A DNA stretch of 64,000 bases from Terrabacter tumescens (GTDB lineage: Bacteria > Actinomycetota > Actinomycetes > Actinomycetales > Dermatophilaceae), in the NCBI RefSeq assembly GCF_014646815.1, contig NZ_BMNZ01000010.1:1-64000 (forward strand). Reading direction: 5' to 3'. The notes beneath the pieces were generated by a model that had not been told where the DNA came from, made no database searches, and saw only the letters and a program-made list of their open reading frames with translations. Below, piece after piece: positions 46,492 through 54,894 of the stretch (the first letter of the stretch is position 1; every line of letters starts with the position of its first letter). The position numbers were made by a program, and so were the translations under genes.

Positions 46492-48225
46492 GTGAAGCCC
46501 TTCGACCCACGACTCCTCCGGGCGGTCCCCGCCGCCCGGAGGCCCGTCGCCGTCCTCGCTGCAACCGGCATCGCGAGCGGCCTGGCGACGATCGCCACGG
46601 CCTTCGCGCTGTCGGCGGTCGTCGTGGCCGTCGTCGAGGGGCGTGACCTCGTCACCCCGCTCGCCTGGCTGCTCGGGCTCTTCGCGGTGCGGGCCGTGCT
46701 CGCCGCGGCCACCGAGTGGGTGGCGGCGTGGGCCGGCGTCTCGGTGTCGTCGGCGCTGCGGGCGGCGCTGCTGCGGCGCTGGGGCACCGTCGACGCGGAC
46801 GTACGGCTCGAGCCGGGTGCAGCCGTGTCGCTCGCGACCGCGGGCACGGCAGCCGTGGAGCCCTATGCCGCCCGCTTCCTGCCGACGCTCGTCACCGCCG
46901 CGGTCGTGCCGGCGCTCGCCATCGCCACGCTCGTGGTCGTCGACTGGCCGAGCGCGCTCGTCGTCGTGCTGACCCTGCCGCTGCTGCCGGTCTTCGCCGC
47001 CCTCATCGGCAAGGCGACGGCCGAGTCGACCGAGCGCCGCTGGTCCGCCCTGGCTGCACTGTCGGGCCACTTCCTCGACGTCGTGCGCGGCCTGCCGACC
47101 CTCGTCACCTACGGACGGGCCCGGCGCCAGGTGACGACGGTCCGCGAGGTCAGCGACCGGCACCGGCGCGCCACGATGGAGACGCTGCGCATCGCCTTCC
47201 TCTCGTCGGCCGCCCTCGAGCTGCTCGCGACGATCTCCGTCGCCATCGTCGCCGTGACCGTCGGCCTGCGGCTCTCGACCGGGTCGATGGCCCTCGGGCC
47301 GGCCCTCGTCGCGATCCTGCTGGCGCCCGAGGCCTACTGGCCGGTGCGCCGGGTCGGCGCGGAGTACCACGCGGCGGCCGACGGCGCGGTCGCCCTCGAC
47401 GCGATCCTCGCCCAACTCGAGCCCAACCCGACCTCCGCCCCACATTCCGCACCGAACGCCGCGTTCGGTGCCGAAAGCGCTGCTCTAACAATGAGTTCGA
47501 CGTCGAACGCCGCGTTCGGTCGGGCCAGTGGGGGTGGCGGGGCGGTCGGGCGGGTGCGCCTGACCGGCGTCACCTACGCGTATGCCGGGTCGCCGACTCC
47601 CGTGATCCGTGACCTCGACCTCGTGGCCGGGGCCGGGCTCACCGTCGTGACCGGCCCCTCGGGGGTCGGCAAGTCGACGCTGCTCGACCTGGTCGCCGGA
47701 CTGCGCCGGCCGGGTGCGGGCACGGTCGAGGCCCCGGCCTCGCACTACGTGACGCAGCGCCCGTTCCTCGCGACCGGCTCTGTGCGTTCCGCCCTGACGA
47801 TCGGCCACCCCGCCACCGACGAGCAGCTCTGGGAGGCCTTGCGCGCGGTCGAGGTCGACGGCGTCGTCGCCGCGCTGCCCGGTGGCCTGTCGGCCGACCT
47901 CGGCGACGACGGCTTCGGGCTGTCGGCCGGGCAGCGCCAGCGCCTGGCCCTCGCGCGCGCCTGGCTCGCCCCCGAGACGCTGCTGCTGCTCGACGAGCCG
48001 ACCGCCCACCTCGACCCCGAAGGCGCCGAGCACGTCGCCGCCGTCGTGGCCGAGCTTGCCGAGCGCCGGGTCGTCGTCGCCGTGACCCACCGCGACGAGC
48101 TGCTCGCCCACGCCGACCACCACGTCGTCCTCGCCAGCGCAGACGCCAGGCCGGTCGAGGTGATCCTGACAGCCGGGACCCTGCCGGCATCACCTCGAAC
48201 CGCTGGAGAGGAGGGGGCACGATGA
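46492..48225 (+). CDS. cydD: CydD, ABC transporter subunit for cytochrome bd assembly
   Basis: 577 residues. N-terminal six-helix exporter domain, C-terminal ATPase: Walker A GPSGVGKST, signature LSAGQRQR, Walker B LLLLDEP. With CydC it exports thiols (glutathione/cysteine in E. coli; mycothiol pathway likely differs here) and is needed to assemble cytochrome bd. The linker between domains (about 310-346) contains two palindromic insertions (47449-47518), and the last 26 residues resemble the CydC N-terminus. GTG start; the stop overlaps cydC. Confidence 0.92.
   Translation: MKPFDPRLLRAVPAARRPVAVLAATGIASGLATIATAFALSAVVVAVVEGRDLVTPLAWLLGLFAVRAVLAAATEWVAAWAGVSVSSALRAALLRRWGTVDADVRLEPGAAVSLATAGTAAVEPYAARFLPTLVTAAVVPALAIATLVVVDWPSALVVVLTLPLLPVFAALIGKATAESTERRWSALAALSGHFLDVVRGLPTLVTYGRARRQVTTVREVSDRHRRATMETLRIAFLSSAALELLATISVAIVAVTVGLRLSTGSMALGPALVAILLAPEAYWPVRRVGAEYHAAADGAVALDAILAQLEPNPTSAPHSAPNAAFGAESAALTMSSTSNAAFGRASGGGGAVGRVRLTGVTYAYAGSPTPVIRDLDLVAGAGLTVVTGPSGVGKSTLLDLVAGLRRPGAGTVEAPASHYVTQRPFLATGSVRSALTIGHPATDEQLWEALRAVEVDGVVAALPGGLSADLGDDGFGLSAGQRQRLALARAWLAPETLLLLDEPTAHLDPEGAEHVAAVVAELAERRVVVAVTHRDELLAHADHHVVLASADARPVEVILTAGTLPASPRTAGEEGAR
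47449..47518. repeat. palindromic insertions in the CydD linker coding region
   Basis: GCACCGAACG-CCG-CGTTCGGTGC is a perfect palindrome (47449-47471). CGAACGCCGCGTTCG recurs at 47504-47518, preceded by the 12-nt palindrome TTCGACGTCGAA. Both copies are translated as NAAFG in the flexible linker. Confidence 0.75.
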
Positions 48226-48301
48226 GCACCGCGTCCTCCCCCGACCCGCGCGTCGAGGTGATCGCGCGGCCCACGCCGGTGCCCCCATCACCTCGAACCG
48301 C
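48154..48301. repeat. 98-bp-offset duplication across the cydD/cydC junction
   Basis: GTCGAGGTGATC at 48154 recurs at 48252, and CATCACCTCGAACCGC at 48188 recurs at 48286, both offset by exactly 98 nt. The two words are also mutually inverted, so each copy can fold into a 10-bp stem. One copy encodes the CydD C-terminus and the other the CydC N-terminus (VEVI...SPRTAGE in both). Confidence 0.75.
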
Positions 48302-50114
48302 CGGTGAACGGCGGCGGCGGGTCTGGTGGCCCTCGGCCGGCACGGTCCGCGGCGGCCTCCTCGGCGGCATCGCGACCGCCTCGGGCATGGCCCTCACCGC
48401 GACGTCCGGCTGGCTCATCGTCCGGGCCTCCGAGCGGCCCGTCATCCTCACCCTGCTCACCGCGATCGTCGCCGTCCGCGCCTTCGGCATGGCACGTCCG
48501 GTCTTCCGCTACTGGGAGCGCCTCACGAGCCACGACGCCGCACTGCGCCTGCTCGCCGAGCGCCGCACCTCGGCCTACGAGGCCCTCATCCCCCTCACCC
48601 CGGCCCGCCTCGGGCGCCGTCGCCGCGCCGACGTGCTCACCGGCGTCGTGGACGACCTCACGGACGTCGTCGACGCCCAGGTGCGCGTCACCGTCCCCGT
48701 CATCTCGACCGCCGTGGCCGGCGGCATCGTCATCGCCCTGACGATGGCACTCGCGCTGCCCGTCGGTCTCGTCATGCTCGGCCTCGGCGTCGTCGTGTGC
48801 CTCGTCAGCGCCCTCGCGGCCCGCCTCGAGTCCCGTTCGCTCCCGGAGCTGCTCGCAGCTCGCGCCGAGGTGACGCGCGTCAGCGAGCTCATGGCCAGCC
48901 AGGCCGGCGAGCTGCGCGCCGTCGGCGGCTGGACGACCGCGCTCGGCTGGCTCGACGACGCCCACGCCGCCCTGGACCGGGTGACGCGCCGCATCAGCGC
49001 CGGTCGCGCGACCGCGGCCTCGCTCTTCCTCGTCGCCGTCGGCGCAGCCGTCGCCGTCACGGCGGTCATCGCTCGCGACCTGCCCGTCTCGACCCCCGTC
49101 AAGGCCCTGCTCGTGCTCACGCCCGTCGCGGTCTCGGAGGCGATCACCCCGCTCGTCGACGCCATGCGGGCCCTCGCCCGGGCCCGCGGCAGCGAGCGCC
49201 GCATCGACGCGCTCCTCGACCTGGCCCCCGCCGTCGCGGCCGAGCCAGCGTCCCCCGAGGCGTCCTCGCCCGACCGGGCGCCTGAGGACGCGTCGGGCAC
49301 CCCGGCCGGGCACACGGCATACGCCGGCGGTGACCGCAGCGACGTCGAGACGCGAGCGCTCACGGCCTCGTGGACGGGCGCGCGCACCGACCTCACCACG
49401 ACCGACCTCGACGTGCCGGCCGGTAGCCGCATCGCGATCACGGGTCCCAACGGCAGCGGCAAGTCGACCCTGCTCGCCGTCCTCGCGCGCCACCTCGACC
49501 CATCCGGTGGGACCTATCTGCTCGGCGGCGCCGACGCCCTCGACCAGCCGCTCGAGCAGGCCCGTTCCCGGATCGCCGTCGTCGACGACGAGACGCACGT
49601 GTTCGGCACCTCGCTGCGCGCCAACCTCGCCCTCGCCCGCCCCGACGCCGACGACGCCGACCTCGAGCAGGCTCTCGGCGCGGCGGGGCTCACCCCGCTG
49701 CTGCGCGCGATGCCCGACGGGCTCGACACCACGCTCGGCGCTGGCGGTCGCGGTCTTTCGGGGGGCGAGCGCGCCCGCCTCGGCATCGCCCGGGCCCACG
49801 TCAGCCGCCGACCCGTCGTGCTGCTCGACGAGCCCGTCGCCCACCTCGACCCGCCGACGGCCCGCGCCGTCGTCGAGGACCTGACCAGAGGTGGCGGCGC
49901 ACCGGGTACGTCTCAGGGGGAGGCTGCGGGGACGCCTCCGCAGACGATCATCATGGTGACCCACCGCGACGACGGGGCCGACCTGTTCGACCACGTCATG
50001 CAGGTGCGGCGCCGTCCATCGGCGACGATGTCTCCGAACACTGCTCAGCACACCGCAGAAACGGACGCCCGGCCGGACGACCGCACGCACGAACCCGACC
50101 CCCCACGTCGGTAG
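48222..50114 (+). CDS. cydC: CydC, ABC transporter subunit for cytochrome bd assembly
   Basis: 630 residues. Exporter domain then ATPase: Walker A GPNGSGKST, signature LSGGERAR, Walker B VVLLDEP. Partner of CydD. Start ATG overlaps the cydD stop (ATGA). The first ~30 residues are a basic disordered leader generated by the junction duplication, the TMD-ATPase linker (about 333-375) carries a GTATGCCG-repeat copy (HTAYAGG), and the C-terminus has a ~40-residue charged extension. Confidence 0.92.
   Translation: MSTASSPDPRVEVIARPTPVPPSPRTAGERRRRVWWPSAGTVRGGLLGGIATASGMALTATSGWLIVRASERPVILTLLTAIVAVRAFGMARPVFRYWERLTSHDAALRLLAERRTSAYEALIPLTPARLGRRRRADVLTGVVDDLTDVVDAQVRVTVPVISTAVAGGIVIALTMALALPVGLVMLGLGVVVCLVSALAARLESRSLPELLAARAEVTRVSELMASQAGELRAVGGWTTALGWLDDAHAALDRVTRRISAGRATAASLFLVAVGAAVAVTAVIARDLPVSTPVKALLVLTPVAVSEAITPLVDAMRALARARGSERRIDALLDLAPAVAAEPASPEASSPDRAPEDASGTPAGHTAYAGGDRSDVETRALTASWTGARTDLTTTDLDVPAGSRIAITGPNGSGKSTLLAVLARHLDPSGGTYLLGGADALDQPLEQARSRIAVVDDETHVFGTSLRANLALARPDADDADLEQALGAAGLTPLLRAMPDGLDTTLGAGGRGLSGGERARLGIARAHVSRRPVVLLDEPVAHLDPPTARAVVEDLTRGGGAPGTSQGEAAGTPPQTIIMVTHRDDGADLFDHVMQVRRRPSATMSPNTAQHTAETDARPDDRTHEPDPPRR
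49315..49322 (-). repeat. GTATGCCG repeat copy inside the CydC linker coding sequence
   Basis: Complement reads GGCGTATGCCGTGTG. Translated as T-A-Y-A in the disordered linker between the transmembrane and ATPase domains. Confidence 0.65.
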
Positions 50115-50117
50115 ATT
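50112..50117 (+). promoter_or_regulatory. possible -10 of blaI
   Basis: TAGATT ends 8 nt before the ATG at 50126; the gene may alternatively be read through from cydC. Confidence 0.35.
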
Positions 50118-50125
50118 GGACCGCC

Positions 50126-50536
50126 ATGCCCAGCACCCCGAAGAACCGTCTCGGCGACCTCGAGCGCGTCGTCATGGAAGAGCTCTGGACCACCGCCGAC
50201 GCCCACCCCGAGGGCCGCACCGTGCGTGAGGTCCACGACGCCATCGGGGTCGAGCGCGGGCTCGCCTACACGACCCTCATGACCGTGCTCGACCGCATGG
50301 CCAAGAAGGACCTGGTGAACCGCGAGCGCGACGGGCGGGCCTGGCGCTACACCGCGGCCTCCACCCGCGCCGAGCTCACGTCCGAGTCGCTGCACCACAC
50401 GCTCGGCGAGCTCGCCGGCGACAAGCGCCGCACGGCGCTGCTCCACTTCCTCGACGAGTCGACGCCCGAGGAGATCGACGAGCTCAAGGCCGCCCTGGCC
50501 GAGCTCGAGGCCCGCCGACCAGAACGTGCCGGCTGA
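50126..50536 (+). CDS. BlaI/MecI/CopY-family repressor
   Basis: 136 residues. Winged-helix DNA-binding domain (about 5-75: LGDLERVVMEELW...VREVHDAIGVERGLAYTTLMTVLDRMAKKDLV) and a C-terminal dimerisation helix. It resembles mycobacterial Rv1846c, which together with the M56 partner Rv1845c controls beta-lactamase and ATP-synthase genes. It starts 12 nt after cydC and precedes the M56 gene by 36 nt. This context suggests it links envelope or respiratory stress to cyd expression; that is inference. Confidence 0.9.
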   Translation: MPSTPKNRLGDLERVVMEELWTTADAHPEGRTVREVHDAIGVERGLAYTTLMTVLDRMAKKDLVNRERDGRAWRYTAASTRAELTSESLHHTLGELAGDKRRTALLHFLDESTPEEIDELKAALAELEARRPERAG

Positions 50537-50571
50537 CCCCGATCGCGCCCCGGACCCTCCACACTGATCAC

Positions 50572-51468
50572 GTGCTCCTCGTCGCGTCCCTCGTCGTCCT
50601 CGCGATCCTGCTCGCGTGGCCGGTGCCGCGCGTCCTGGCCCGCGCGACGGCTCTCCGACGCGCGCCCCGGGCCGCGCTCGTGCTCTGGCAGTCGACCGCC
50701 GTCGCCGCCGTGCTGGCCGCGCTGCTCGCCGCGCCCGCCGCGATCCCGCTGCTCGTCGGCCGGCAGGTCCGGCTCTCGGAGCACTGGGCGGTGCTCGCCG
50801 TCGCCGCAGCCCTGAGCGGGGTCGTCGCCGTGCGGCTGCTCCTGTCCGGCGACCGCGTCGGCCGCAACCTGCGCGCCGCCCGCCGCCGCCACCGCGACCT
50901 CGTCGATCTCCTCGGCGTGCCCGGCGAGGGCGCCGACCGGCACATGCGCGTGCTCGAGCACACGACGCCGACCGCCTACTGCGTGCCCGGCGTGCGCCGC
51001 CGGGTCGTCCTCACCCAAGGCACCCTCGACCGGCTCGGCCCCGACGAGCTGTCGGCGGTCCTCGCCCACGAGCGCGCCCACCTCAGCGCCCGGCACGACC
51101 TCGTCATGGAGTTCTTCACGGTCGTCCACGAGGCGATGCCCGGCTTCCTGCGCTGCGACGCCGCGCTGCGTGAGGTGAGCCTGCTCATCGAGGTGCTCGC
51201 CGACCGGGCCGCCGTGCGGCACGCGGGCCCGGTCCACACCGGTCGCGCCATCGTCGCGATGGCCGGTGGCCCCAAGCCGGCGGGCGCCATGGCGATGTCC
51301 GACAGCACCCGCGTGGCCACCGCGCGGATCGGCCTGCTCGACGCCGAGCACATCGCCGGCCTGCCGCTCCCCGTCGCCGCCGTGGGGATGTATGCCGTGT
51401 CGGCCCTCCTCGTCGTCGCACCCCTCGCGCTCTACTCCGCCGCGATCACCGAGCTGACGCTCGTCTGA
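50572..51468 (+). CDS. M56-family (BlaR1-like) membrane metallopeptidase
   Basis: 298 residues. Helices at both ends with the zinc-protease motif HERAH (AVLAHERAHLSARHD, about residue 165) on the cytoplasmic side, the downstream glutamate in LADRAAVRHAG, and no penicillin-binding sensor domain. BlaR1-like proteases cleave the BlaI repressor; the upstream BlaI is the obvious substrate. The start is a GTG. What signal it senses is unknown. Confidence 0.88.
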   Translation: MLLVASLVVLAILLAWPVPRVLARATALRRAPRAALVLWQSTAVAAVLAALLAAPAAIPLLVGRQVRLSEHWAVLAVAAALSGVVAVRLLLSGDRVGRNLRAARRRHRDLVDLLGVPGEGADRHMRVLEHTTPTAYCVPGVRRRVVLTQGTLDRLGPDELSAVLAHERAHLSARHDLVMEFFTVVHEAMPGFLRCDAALREVSLLIEVLADRAAVRHAGPVHTGRAIVAMAGGPKPAGAMAMSDSTRVATARIGLLDAEHIAGLPLPVAAVGMYAVSALLVVAPLALYSAAITELTLV

Positions 51469-51497
51469 TCCCCTCCCTGCCCGCGGACGTCGGTCGA

Positions 51498-51503
51498 TAG
51501 GGT
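51498..51503 (+). promoter_or_regulatory. predicted -10 of leaderless galE transcript
   Basis: TAGGGT ends 6 nt before the ATG at 51510. Confidence 0.5.
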
Positions 51504-51509
51504 GACCGC

Positions 51510-52526
51510 ATGCGCGTACTCGTCAGCGGCGGAGCCGGCTACATCGGCTCGCACACCGTGGTCCAGCTCGTCGCCGCCGGGCACGACGTGCTCATCGTCG
51601 ACAACTTCGCCAACAGCAAGCCGACGGTGGTCAACCGGCTCGAGGCCCTGACCGGCACGCACCTGCCGGTCCACTCCTTCGACCTGACCGACCACGACAA
51701 GACCGAGCACCTCTTCGCCAACGAGAAGATCGACGCGGTCATCCACTTCGCCGGGCTCAAGGCCGTCGGCGAGAGCGTCGAGCTGCCGCTCGAGTACTAC
51801 GAGAACAACCTCGGCTCGACCTTCTCTCTCGTGCGCGCCATGCGGCTGCACGGCGTCGACAAGCTCGTCTTCAGCTCGTCCGCCACGGTCTACGGCACCA
51901 ACCAGGAGGCGGCCACCGAGGACCGCCAGACCTCGGCGACCAACCCGTACGGCTGGACCAAGGTCATGCAGGAGCAGATCCTGCGCGACGTCGCGGCAGC
52001 CCACCCGAGCATGCGCTTCGCGCTGCTGCGCTACTTCAACCCGGTCGGTGCGCACGTCAGCGGCACCATGGGCGAGGACCCGCAGGGCATCCCCAACAAC
52101 CTCGTCCCCTACATCTCCCAGGTCGCGGTGGGCCGGCGCGAGTACCTCCAGGTCTACGGCGACGACTACGACACCGCCGACGGCACCGGCGCGCGCGACT
52201 ACATCCACGTCGAGGACCTCGCCGCGGGGCACCTCGCCGCGCTGACCAAGCTCGGCTCGATGGACGAGCCCGTCGGGGTCTGGAACCTCGGCACCGGCCA
52301 CGGCACGACCGTGCTCGAGATGCTGCACGCGTTCGAGCGGGCCGTCGGCCGCGAGCTGCCCTACCGCGTCGTCGAGCGTCGCGCCGGTGACGTCGCCGTG
52401 TCCTACGCCGACCCGACCAAGGCCAACCACGAGCTGGGGTGGCGGGCGACGCGCACCATCGACGACATGTGCGTCGACACGTGGCGCTGGCAGAGCGCCA
52501 ACCCCACCGGCTACCCCGACGCCTGA
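51510..52526 (+). CDS. galE: UDP-glucose 4-epimerase
   Basis: 338 residues. Extended SDR: NAD motif GGAGYIGSH at residues 7-15, FAGLKAVGESVELPL, catalytic YGWTK, and YFNPVGAH typical of GalE. It interconverts UDP-glucose and UDP-galactose for cell-wall and exopolysaccharide precursors. The TAGGGT hexamer 6 nt before the ATG supports the start. No galT/galK neighbours are present, so it is a stand-alone housekeeping copy. Followed by a repeat-rich convergent junction. Confidence 0.95.
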   Translation: MRVLVSGGAGYIGSHTVVQLVAAGHDVLIVDNFANSKPTVVNRLEALTGTHLPVHSFDLTDHDKTEHLFANEKIDAVIHFAGLKAVGESVELPLEYYENNLGSTFSLVRAMRLHGVDKLVFSSSATVYGTNQEAATEDRQTSATNPYGWTKVMQEQILRDVAAAHPSMRFALLRYFNPVGAHVSGTMGEDPQGIPNNLVPYISQVAVGRREYLQVYGDDYDTADGTGARDYIHVEDLAAGHLAALTKLGSMDEPVGVWNLGTGHGTTVLEMLHAFERAVGRELPYRVVERRAGDVAVSYADPTKANHELGWRATRTIDDMCVDTWRWQSANPTGYPDA

Positions 52527-52876
52527 GTCCCAACCCCACTCGAGTGGCCGCGTCGTCACACCAGCCCCACGACGGTGGTCTGGGGGCTGGGCGCTCACTC
52601 GACGGTGGAGTGGGGTGGAGCGCTCACTCGACGGTGGTCTGGGAACAAGACGCCCACTCGAGTGAGCGCGTCGTCACACCCGTTTCACGACTGAGCCGTG
52701 TGACGACGGGGCCACTCGACGGTGTTCGACGGTGGTCTGGGGCGGGGCGCTCACTCGACGGTGGTCAGAGACCAGGACGCCCACTCGAGTGAGCGCGTCG
52801 TCCCATCCGTTTCACGGCTGAGCCGTGTGACGACGGGGCCACTCGACGGTGGTGTGAGGCGGGGCGCTCAGTCGAT
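52527..52876. repeat. repeat-filled convergent junction with 127-bp tandem units
   Basis: The whole 350-bp gap is repeat. A ~75-bp segment beginning ACGCCCACTCGAGTGAGCG occurs at 52650-52724 and again at 52777-52851 (period 127 bp, few mismatches). Each contains an internal 11-bp stem CGTCGTCACAC/GTGTGACGACG (the second copy slightly degraded). The spacer word CTCACTCGACGGTGG occurs several times. It separates galE from a convergent MFS gene. Confidence 0.85.
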
Positions 52877-54226
52877 TCAGGGTCGGGGGTCGAGGGCGTC
52901 GTAGTCGCGGAACGAGGTGACCCGCGAGACCGTGACGACGACGAGCACGACGACGAGCACGCCGCCGACGACGGACGGGACCCACGTCGCTGTGAGCGTG
53001 GCCAGGGTGCCGGCGAACATCTGACCGAGCCGGGGTCCTCCGGTGACGACGACGGTGAAGACGCCCTGGGTGCGGCCGCGCAGGTGGTCCGGCACCGCGG
53101 CCTGCAGGATCGACTGGCGGAAGATCGCGCTGACGTTGTCGGCGCCACCCGCCACGGCCAGCCCGACCGCCGCCAGCGCGAGCGCCCACCGGTTGACGTC
53201 GCCGAAGTCCATCGAGGTGACGGCGAAACCGCCGAGCGTCGTGACAGCCAGCACGACGCCGAAGCCGAGGATGCCGAGGCCGTACGCGACGATGGAGTTG
53301 CGGATCGCCCGCCCCTGCCAGCGCAGTCCGGTCACCCGCCCCGAGCCGATGCTCGACAGGATGCCGCCGACGGCGAACGACGCGAGCAGGATGCCGGCCG
53401 TCACCGAGCCGCCGCCGATGACGATCGCGCCCACGGCGGGGAAGAGCACCATGGGCTGGCCGAAGGTCATGGCGATGATGTCGACGACGAAGCTCATCCG
53501 GACGTTGGGCGCCCGGCGCAGGTGGGCGAGCCCGTCGACCACCGAACGGAACCCGCCGGCCGGCGCGTGCTCCCCCTCGGGCCGGATGCGGGGCAGGGTC
53601 CAGAGGCCGAAGAAGCCGGCGAAGAAGAGCACGACGTCGACGGTGTAGGTCCACGCGTAGCCGGCCCGCGCGACGAGGACACCCGCGATGCCGGGGCCGA
53701 CCGTCACCATGACACCCGCCGAGATGCCGAGCAGGGCCGCCGCCTTGGGCAGCTGGTCGCGCGGCAGCAGCCTCGGCGTGATCGCCTGCCGGGTCGCCGA
53801 GGCGATGGTCGCGGCCACGGCGTTGACGGTCGTGATGACGTAGAACATCCAGACCTGCTCGGCGCCGAGCCACACGATGGTCGCGAGCACGACCGTCGAC
53901 GCCCACGCCACGGTCGAGGCCGACAGGGCCACGGTGCGCCGGTCGAAACGGTCGGCGATCGCGCCGCCGTAGAGGCCCGCGACGATCATCGGCAGCAGCG
54001 AGAACCAGGCGACGAGCGAGACCATGAAGGTCGAGCGGGTCAGGTCGTAGATGTGCAGTCCGACGGCCGTGTTGGTGACGAACGTGCCGACGCCGGCCAG
54101 GGTGTTGCCGAACCAGAGCCGCGCGAAGGCCGGGCTGACCCGCAGCGGTGTCAGGTCGACGAAGTGCGAGCGACGCGTGCCCTCGGGCGGCGCCGGAGCC
54201 TCGGGGCCGGGAGGTGCGTCGGTCAC
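52877..54226 (-). CDS. MFS exporter (EntS-like)
   Basis: 449 residues, 12 helices. EntS-type MFS pattern: LWFGNTLAGVGTFVTNTAVGLHIYDLT at TM1, GGAIADRFDRR after TM2, ATRQAITPRLLPRDQLPKA between TM4 and TM5. Such exporters move siderophores or drugs; no siderophore genes are nearby, so the substrate is open. TAGTTT ends 6 nt before the GTG at 54226. It is followed in the same direction by nothing; the divergent-upstream neighbour is the SnoaL-like gene on the same strand 9 nt away. Confidence 0.88.
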   Translation of the reverse strand: MTDAPPGPEAPAPPEGTRRSHFVDLTPLRVSPAFARLWFGNTLAGVGTFVTNTAVGLHIYDLTRSTFMVSLVAWFSLLPMIVAGLYGGAIADRFDRRTVALSASTVAWASTVVLATIVWLGAEQVWMFYVITTVNAVAATIASATRQAITPRLLPRDQLPKAAALLGISAGVMVTVGPGIAGVLVARAGYAWTYTVDVVLFFAGFFGLWTLPRIRPEGEHAPAGGFRSVVDGLAHLRRAPNVRMSFVVDIIAMTFGQPMVLFPAVGAIVIGGGSVTAGILLASFAVGGILSSIGSGRVTGLRWQGRAIRNSIVAYGLGILGFGVVLAVTTLGGFAVTSMDFGDVNRWALALAAVGLAVAGGADNVSAIFRQSILQAAVPDHLRGRTQGVFTVVVTGGPRLGQMFAGTLATLTATWVPSVVGGVLVVVLVVVTVSRVTSFRDYDALDPRP

Positions 54227-54232
54227 AGAGCG

Positions 54233-54238
54233 AAACTA
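54233..54238 (-). promoter_or_regulatory. predicted -10 of leaderless MFS transcript
   Basis: TAGTTT on the minus strand ends 6 nt before the GTG at 54226; it overlaps the stop region of the upstream SnoaL-like gene. Confidence 0.45.
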
Positions 54239-54667
54239 CGCCACGGCGAGAGCGCCCGGCACCGCGGGCAGAGCGGCCTCGACCTCGCGCAGGCGCGACC
54301 CGTCGCGGACCCACACCCACCGGCCCTCGGCGGTGCGTCGCGCGACCTGGGTGCGCACCGTGCCGTCGCCGGTCGTGGACGTCGTCATGGCGAGGTCGCC
54401 GCTGACGACGGCGCGCGAGCTCACACCCGTTTCGCCGCCATCGAGCACGCCCGCCGCCAGCGCCCGCCCGAACGCCTCGCGGATCGCGGTGGACCCGGCC
54501 GCCTCGCGACCACGCGGCAGGCTGACGACGGCGTCGGCGGCATACAGCCCGACGAGCCCGTCGAGGTCGCCCCCGGCGACGCAGGCGGCGAAGGTGGACT
54601 CGAGGGCCTCCGGCGCAAGGGCGCCCTGAGCGGTCGGGTGCGCGGTCGGCTGCGCGGTCGTCGTCAT
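54236..54667 (-). CDS. SnoaL-like/NTF2-fold polyketide-cyclase-type protein
   Basis: 143 residues. Single NTF2-like domain: ALESTFAACVAGGDLDGLVGLYAADAVVSLP...GSTAIREAFGRAL, then four strands. Members act as steroid isomerases, polyketide cyclases or stress proteins (limonene-epoxide-hydrolase-like); no catalytic set is evident. A Thr/Pro-rich leader of about 18 residues precedes the fold. ATG at 54667 used; a GTG at 54673 is also possible. It lies upstream of the MFS gene on the same strand. Confidence 0.8.
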   Translation of the reverse strand: MTTTAQPTAHPTAQGALAPEALESTFAACVAGGDLDGLVGLYAADAVVSLPRGREAAGSTAIREAFGRALAAGVLDGGETGVSSRAVVSGDLAMTTSTTGDGTVRTQVARRTAEGRWVWVRDGSRLREVEAALPAVPGALAVA

Positions 54668-54894
54668 GGCCACACCGTGTCACCGACCACCGACACCACC
54701 TCGTCACGCCTGTCACACCGGCCACTCCGGCCCCTCGCTGCCCCCGGCCGACCCCGAAGACGGCCGCGCCGACGCCCGGACGGGCCCTTGGCGGACGACG
54801 TGTCGACACCCAGGACGAACCAAGGACAAACCCGGGACGAGGAGTCATCGCGCTTCGGGCCTTGGCGCCCGTTTCGCAGTGTTCAATGGGCACC

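Noticed and set aside
52650-52851. CRISPR array
   Set aside because: The units are 127 bp apart with only two copies and conserved spacers; no cas genes are nearby.
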